A DNA stretch of 64,000 nucleotides from an uncultured Tissierellia bacterium. GTDB taxonomy: Bacteria; Bacillota; Clostridia; Tissierellales; Peptoniphilaceae. The stretch is from positions 1-64,000 of the forward strand of contig CAMYAK010000007.1 in NCBI GenBank assembly GCA_947253765.1. The letters run 5' to 3'. This document shows, piece by piece, positions 62,767 to 64,000 of the stretch. The notes below the pieces were generated by a model. The model did not search any database. It saw nothing but the letters and a program-made list of their open reading frames with translations, and was not told where the DNA came from. The translations under genes were made by a program, and so were the position numbers. Position 1 is the first letter of the stretch. Each line of letters starts with the position of its first letter.

Positions 62767-64000
62767 TTACCTTTGGATGGTGTAGTTGAACTCTTCATTG
62801 TTGCTGTACAGTCCATCCCAAACGACCTGCCTGTAATGGGCAAAGTCGGTATCGCCTTCTGTTGAGACCAGGAGTATTACCGAATTTTCATCCAGTTTCA
62901 ATTTCTCCCTGATGTTCTTGAGGTCATCCCTCTGCATTAACTCGGTTACAACGCCTGTGGTAACGGCACCGCTCTCTCCGGATATAATCCTTTCGTCGTC
63001 TTTCAAGGGGTTGCCCAAGACTCTCATTCCTCTTGCTGCTGATGTATCGGGCACGGACATGAAAGCATCGGCGTAAGAATGAAGCACAGGCCAGCCGACT
63101 GTTACCGGCTCACCACAAGCTAAGCCCGCCATTATGGTGTCCATCTTTCCTGTTACATTGTGGATCTTTCCGTCATCGGCCTTTGCGGTTACATAGTTGC
63201 AGTTGGCTTTTTCCGGTTCAACAACAGTTATGATGGGCTTTTGGTCTCCCTTATATACGCTTGAGAAGTATCCGGTTACCCCTGTTGCAAATGATCCGAC
63301 ACCGGCCTGGACGAAGATGTGGGTGGGCTTTAAGCCGTCTTTTTCTATCTGATCCTTTGCTTCTTTGGCCAGGGTTGCATATCCTTGGATGATCCATGTG
63401 GGGATCTTCTCATATCCTTCCCATGCTGTATCCTGGACCATGACCCAGCCCTTTTCATCGGCATTCTTGCTTGCCAATCTTACGCAATCGTCATAGTTCA
63501 GGCCTTCCATTATGTCACACCGGGCTCCGTGGGCCCTTATATTATCTCTTCTCTCTATTGCAGATCCGTCAGGCATGACTACGACGCACTTCTGTTTGAG
63601 CTGCTGGGCTGTCCATGCAACTCCTCTTCCGTGGTTGCCGTCCGTTGCTGTTACGAATGTGATCTGACCGATTTTTTCCCTGACCTCATCAGATATCATC
63701 TTCTCGAAAGGCAGGTCGTCTATGTCAACTCCCAACTTGTCAGCTATGTACTTTCCTATGGCATATGATCCTCCAAGGACTTTAAAAGCGTTGAGGCCGA
63801 ACCTATAAGATTCGTCTTTGACGTATATGTCTTTGACCTTGAGCTGTTTAGCTAAATTACTTAGCCTCCTCAGTGGGGTTTCCTTGTAATCCGGGAAACT
63901 CTCATGAAAATGCTGAGCCTTTTCTACAACTTTTTCGTTTATGAAATCCAGTGATGCTTTTTCCTTCTTGTCGAGGTCATTCAAAACAATGTTATACAAC
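62767..64000 (-). CDS. ygeX: diaminopropionate ammonia-lyase, 5' end beyond the window
   Basis: About 410 residues are visible, with the open frame running to the last base; E. coli-type homologues begin some ten or more residues earlier, so the start is probably outside. PLP fold type II: Schiff-base lysine in FGLNAFKVLGGSYAIG, preceded by VKDES; glycine-rich TATDGNHGRGVAW; GVGSFATGVTGYF; ISGESGAVTTG. The enzyme turns 2,3-diaminopropionate into pyruvate and two ammonia, the last step of the purine route and the link to central carbon metabolism. Confidence 0.95.
   Translation of the reverse strand, partial: LYNIVLNDLDKKEKASLDFINEKVVEKAQHFHESFPDYKETPLRRLSNLAKQLKVKDIYVKDESYRFGLNAFKVLGGSYAIGKYIADKLGVDIDDLPFEKMISDEVREKIGQITFVTATDGNHGRGVAWTAQQLKQKCVVVMPDGSAIERRDNIRAHGARCDIMEGLNYDDCVRLASKNADEKGWVMVQDTAWEGYEKIPTWIIQGYATLAKEAKDQIEKDGLKPTHIFVQAGVGSFATGVTGYFSSVYKGDQKPIITVVEPEKANCNYVTAKADDGKIHNVTGKMDTIMAGLACGEPVTVGWPVLHSYADAFMSVPDTSAARGMRVLGNPLKDDERIISGESGAVTTGVVTELMQRDDLKNIREKLKLDENSVILLVSTEGDTDFAHYRQVVWDGLYSNNEEFNYTIQR

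Noticed and set aside
63990..64000. TTG at the right edge as the start of ygeX
   Set aside because: The frame is open to the edge and homologues are longer at the N-terminus, so the start is probably outside the window.

Overview
The window looks like chromosomal DNA of an anaerobic, fermentative, low-GC Firmicute (Clostridia/Tissierellia type; I cannot fix the genus). Evidence: AT-rich genes with strong GGAGG ribosome sites, three PTS/ECF/SSS-type uptake systems, cre-like sites, and a selenium-dependent purine-degradation cluster as known from gut anaerobes. The left ~35 kb is clearly more AT-rich than the right ~29 kb; the change falls just upstream of selD.

Left part. Bases 61-16327 are enclosed by two inverted IS256-family copies. 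Inside are (a) a YheO-type regulator divergent from ridA, a PatB/MalY-like PLP enzyme, an SSS symporter with a 26-aa accessory ORF and an ECF S component; and (b) a complete sulfoquinovose (SQ) transaldolase pathway: TctCBA importer, SQ isomerase, sulfofructose transaldolase, YihU-like sulfolactaldehyde reductase, DUF4867 protein, sulfoquinovosidase, TauE exporter, ROK regulator. A Crp/Fnr gene broken by the IS has its 3' half at 61-520 (+) and its 5' half at 17677-17911 (-), with the split 8-bp target duplication at the two ends. The whole 16.3-kb block has therefore been inverted by recombination between the IS copies (or is mis-oriented in the assembly).

Middle part (18-35 kb), mostly on the minus strand: a galactitol-type PTS locus with its own HPr, a SorC regulator, Zn-alcohol dehydrogenase, HAD phosphatase, two class II aldolases, a 2-hydroxyacid dehydrogenase and a split transketolase (probably pentitol or branched-sugar use); a decayed LUD gene; then a GntR/UTRA regulator with a partner UTRA protein that lacks a DNA-binding domain, next to a mannose-family PTS and a SIS deglycase (probably Amadori-type sugar-amine use).

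Right part (35-64 kb): selenium handling (selD, yedF, DUF3343, a class V aminotransferase/desulfurase), a DinJ-YafQ type toxin-antitoxin pair, apgM, a DASS transporter and a LysR regulator, then a long leftward operon: ygeX, ygeW, ygeY, ygfK, ssnA, a purine permease, three-subunit xdhABC, hydantoinase, selenium-dependent xanthine dehydrogenase, yqeC, a mocA-yqeB fusion and an xdhC-type maturation factor. Together these match the known anaerobic uric acid/purine degradation cluster, with selD and its neighbours supplying the labile selenium cofactor.

A family of short ISL3-like elements (MITEs) is scattered at 18, 28.8 and 38.2 kb. The youngest, 599 bp with a perfect 8-bp target duplication, sits exactly at the stop codon of the desulfurase gene and carries a terminator hairpin plus a tandem array of 55-bp hairpin units.
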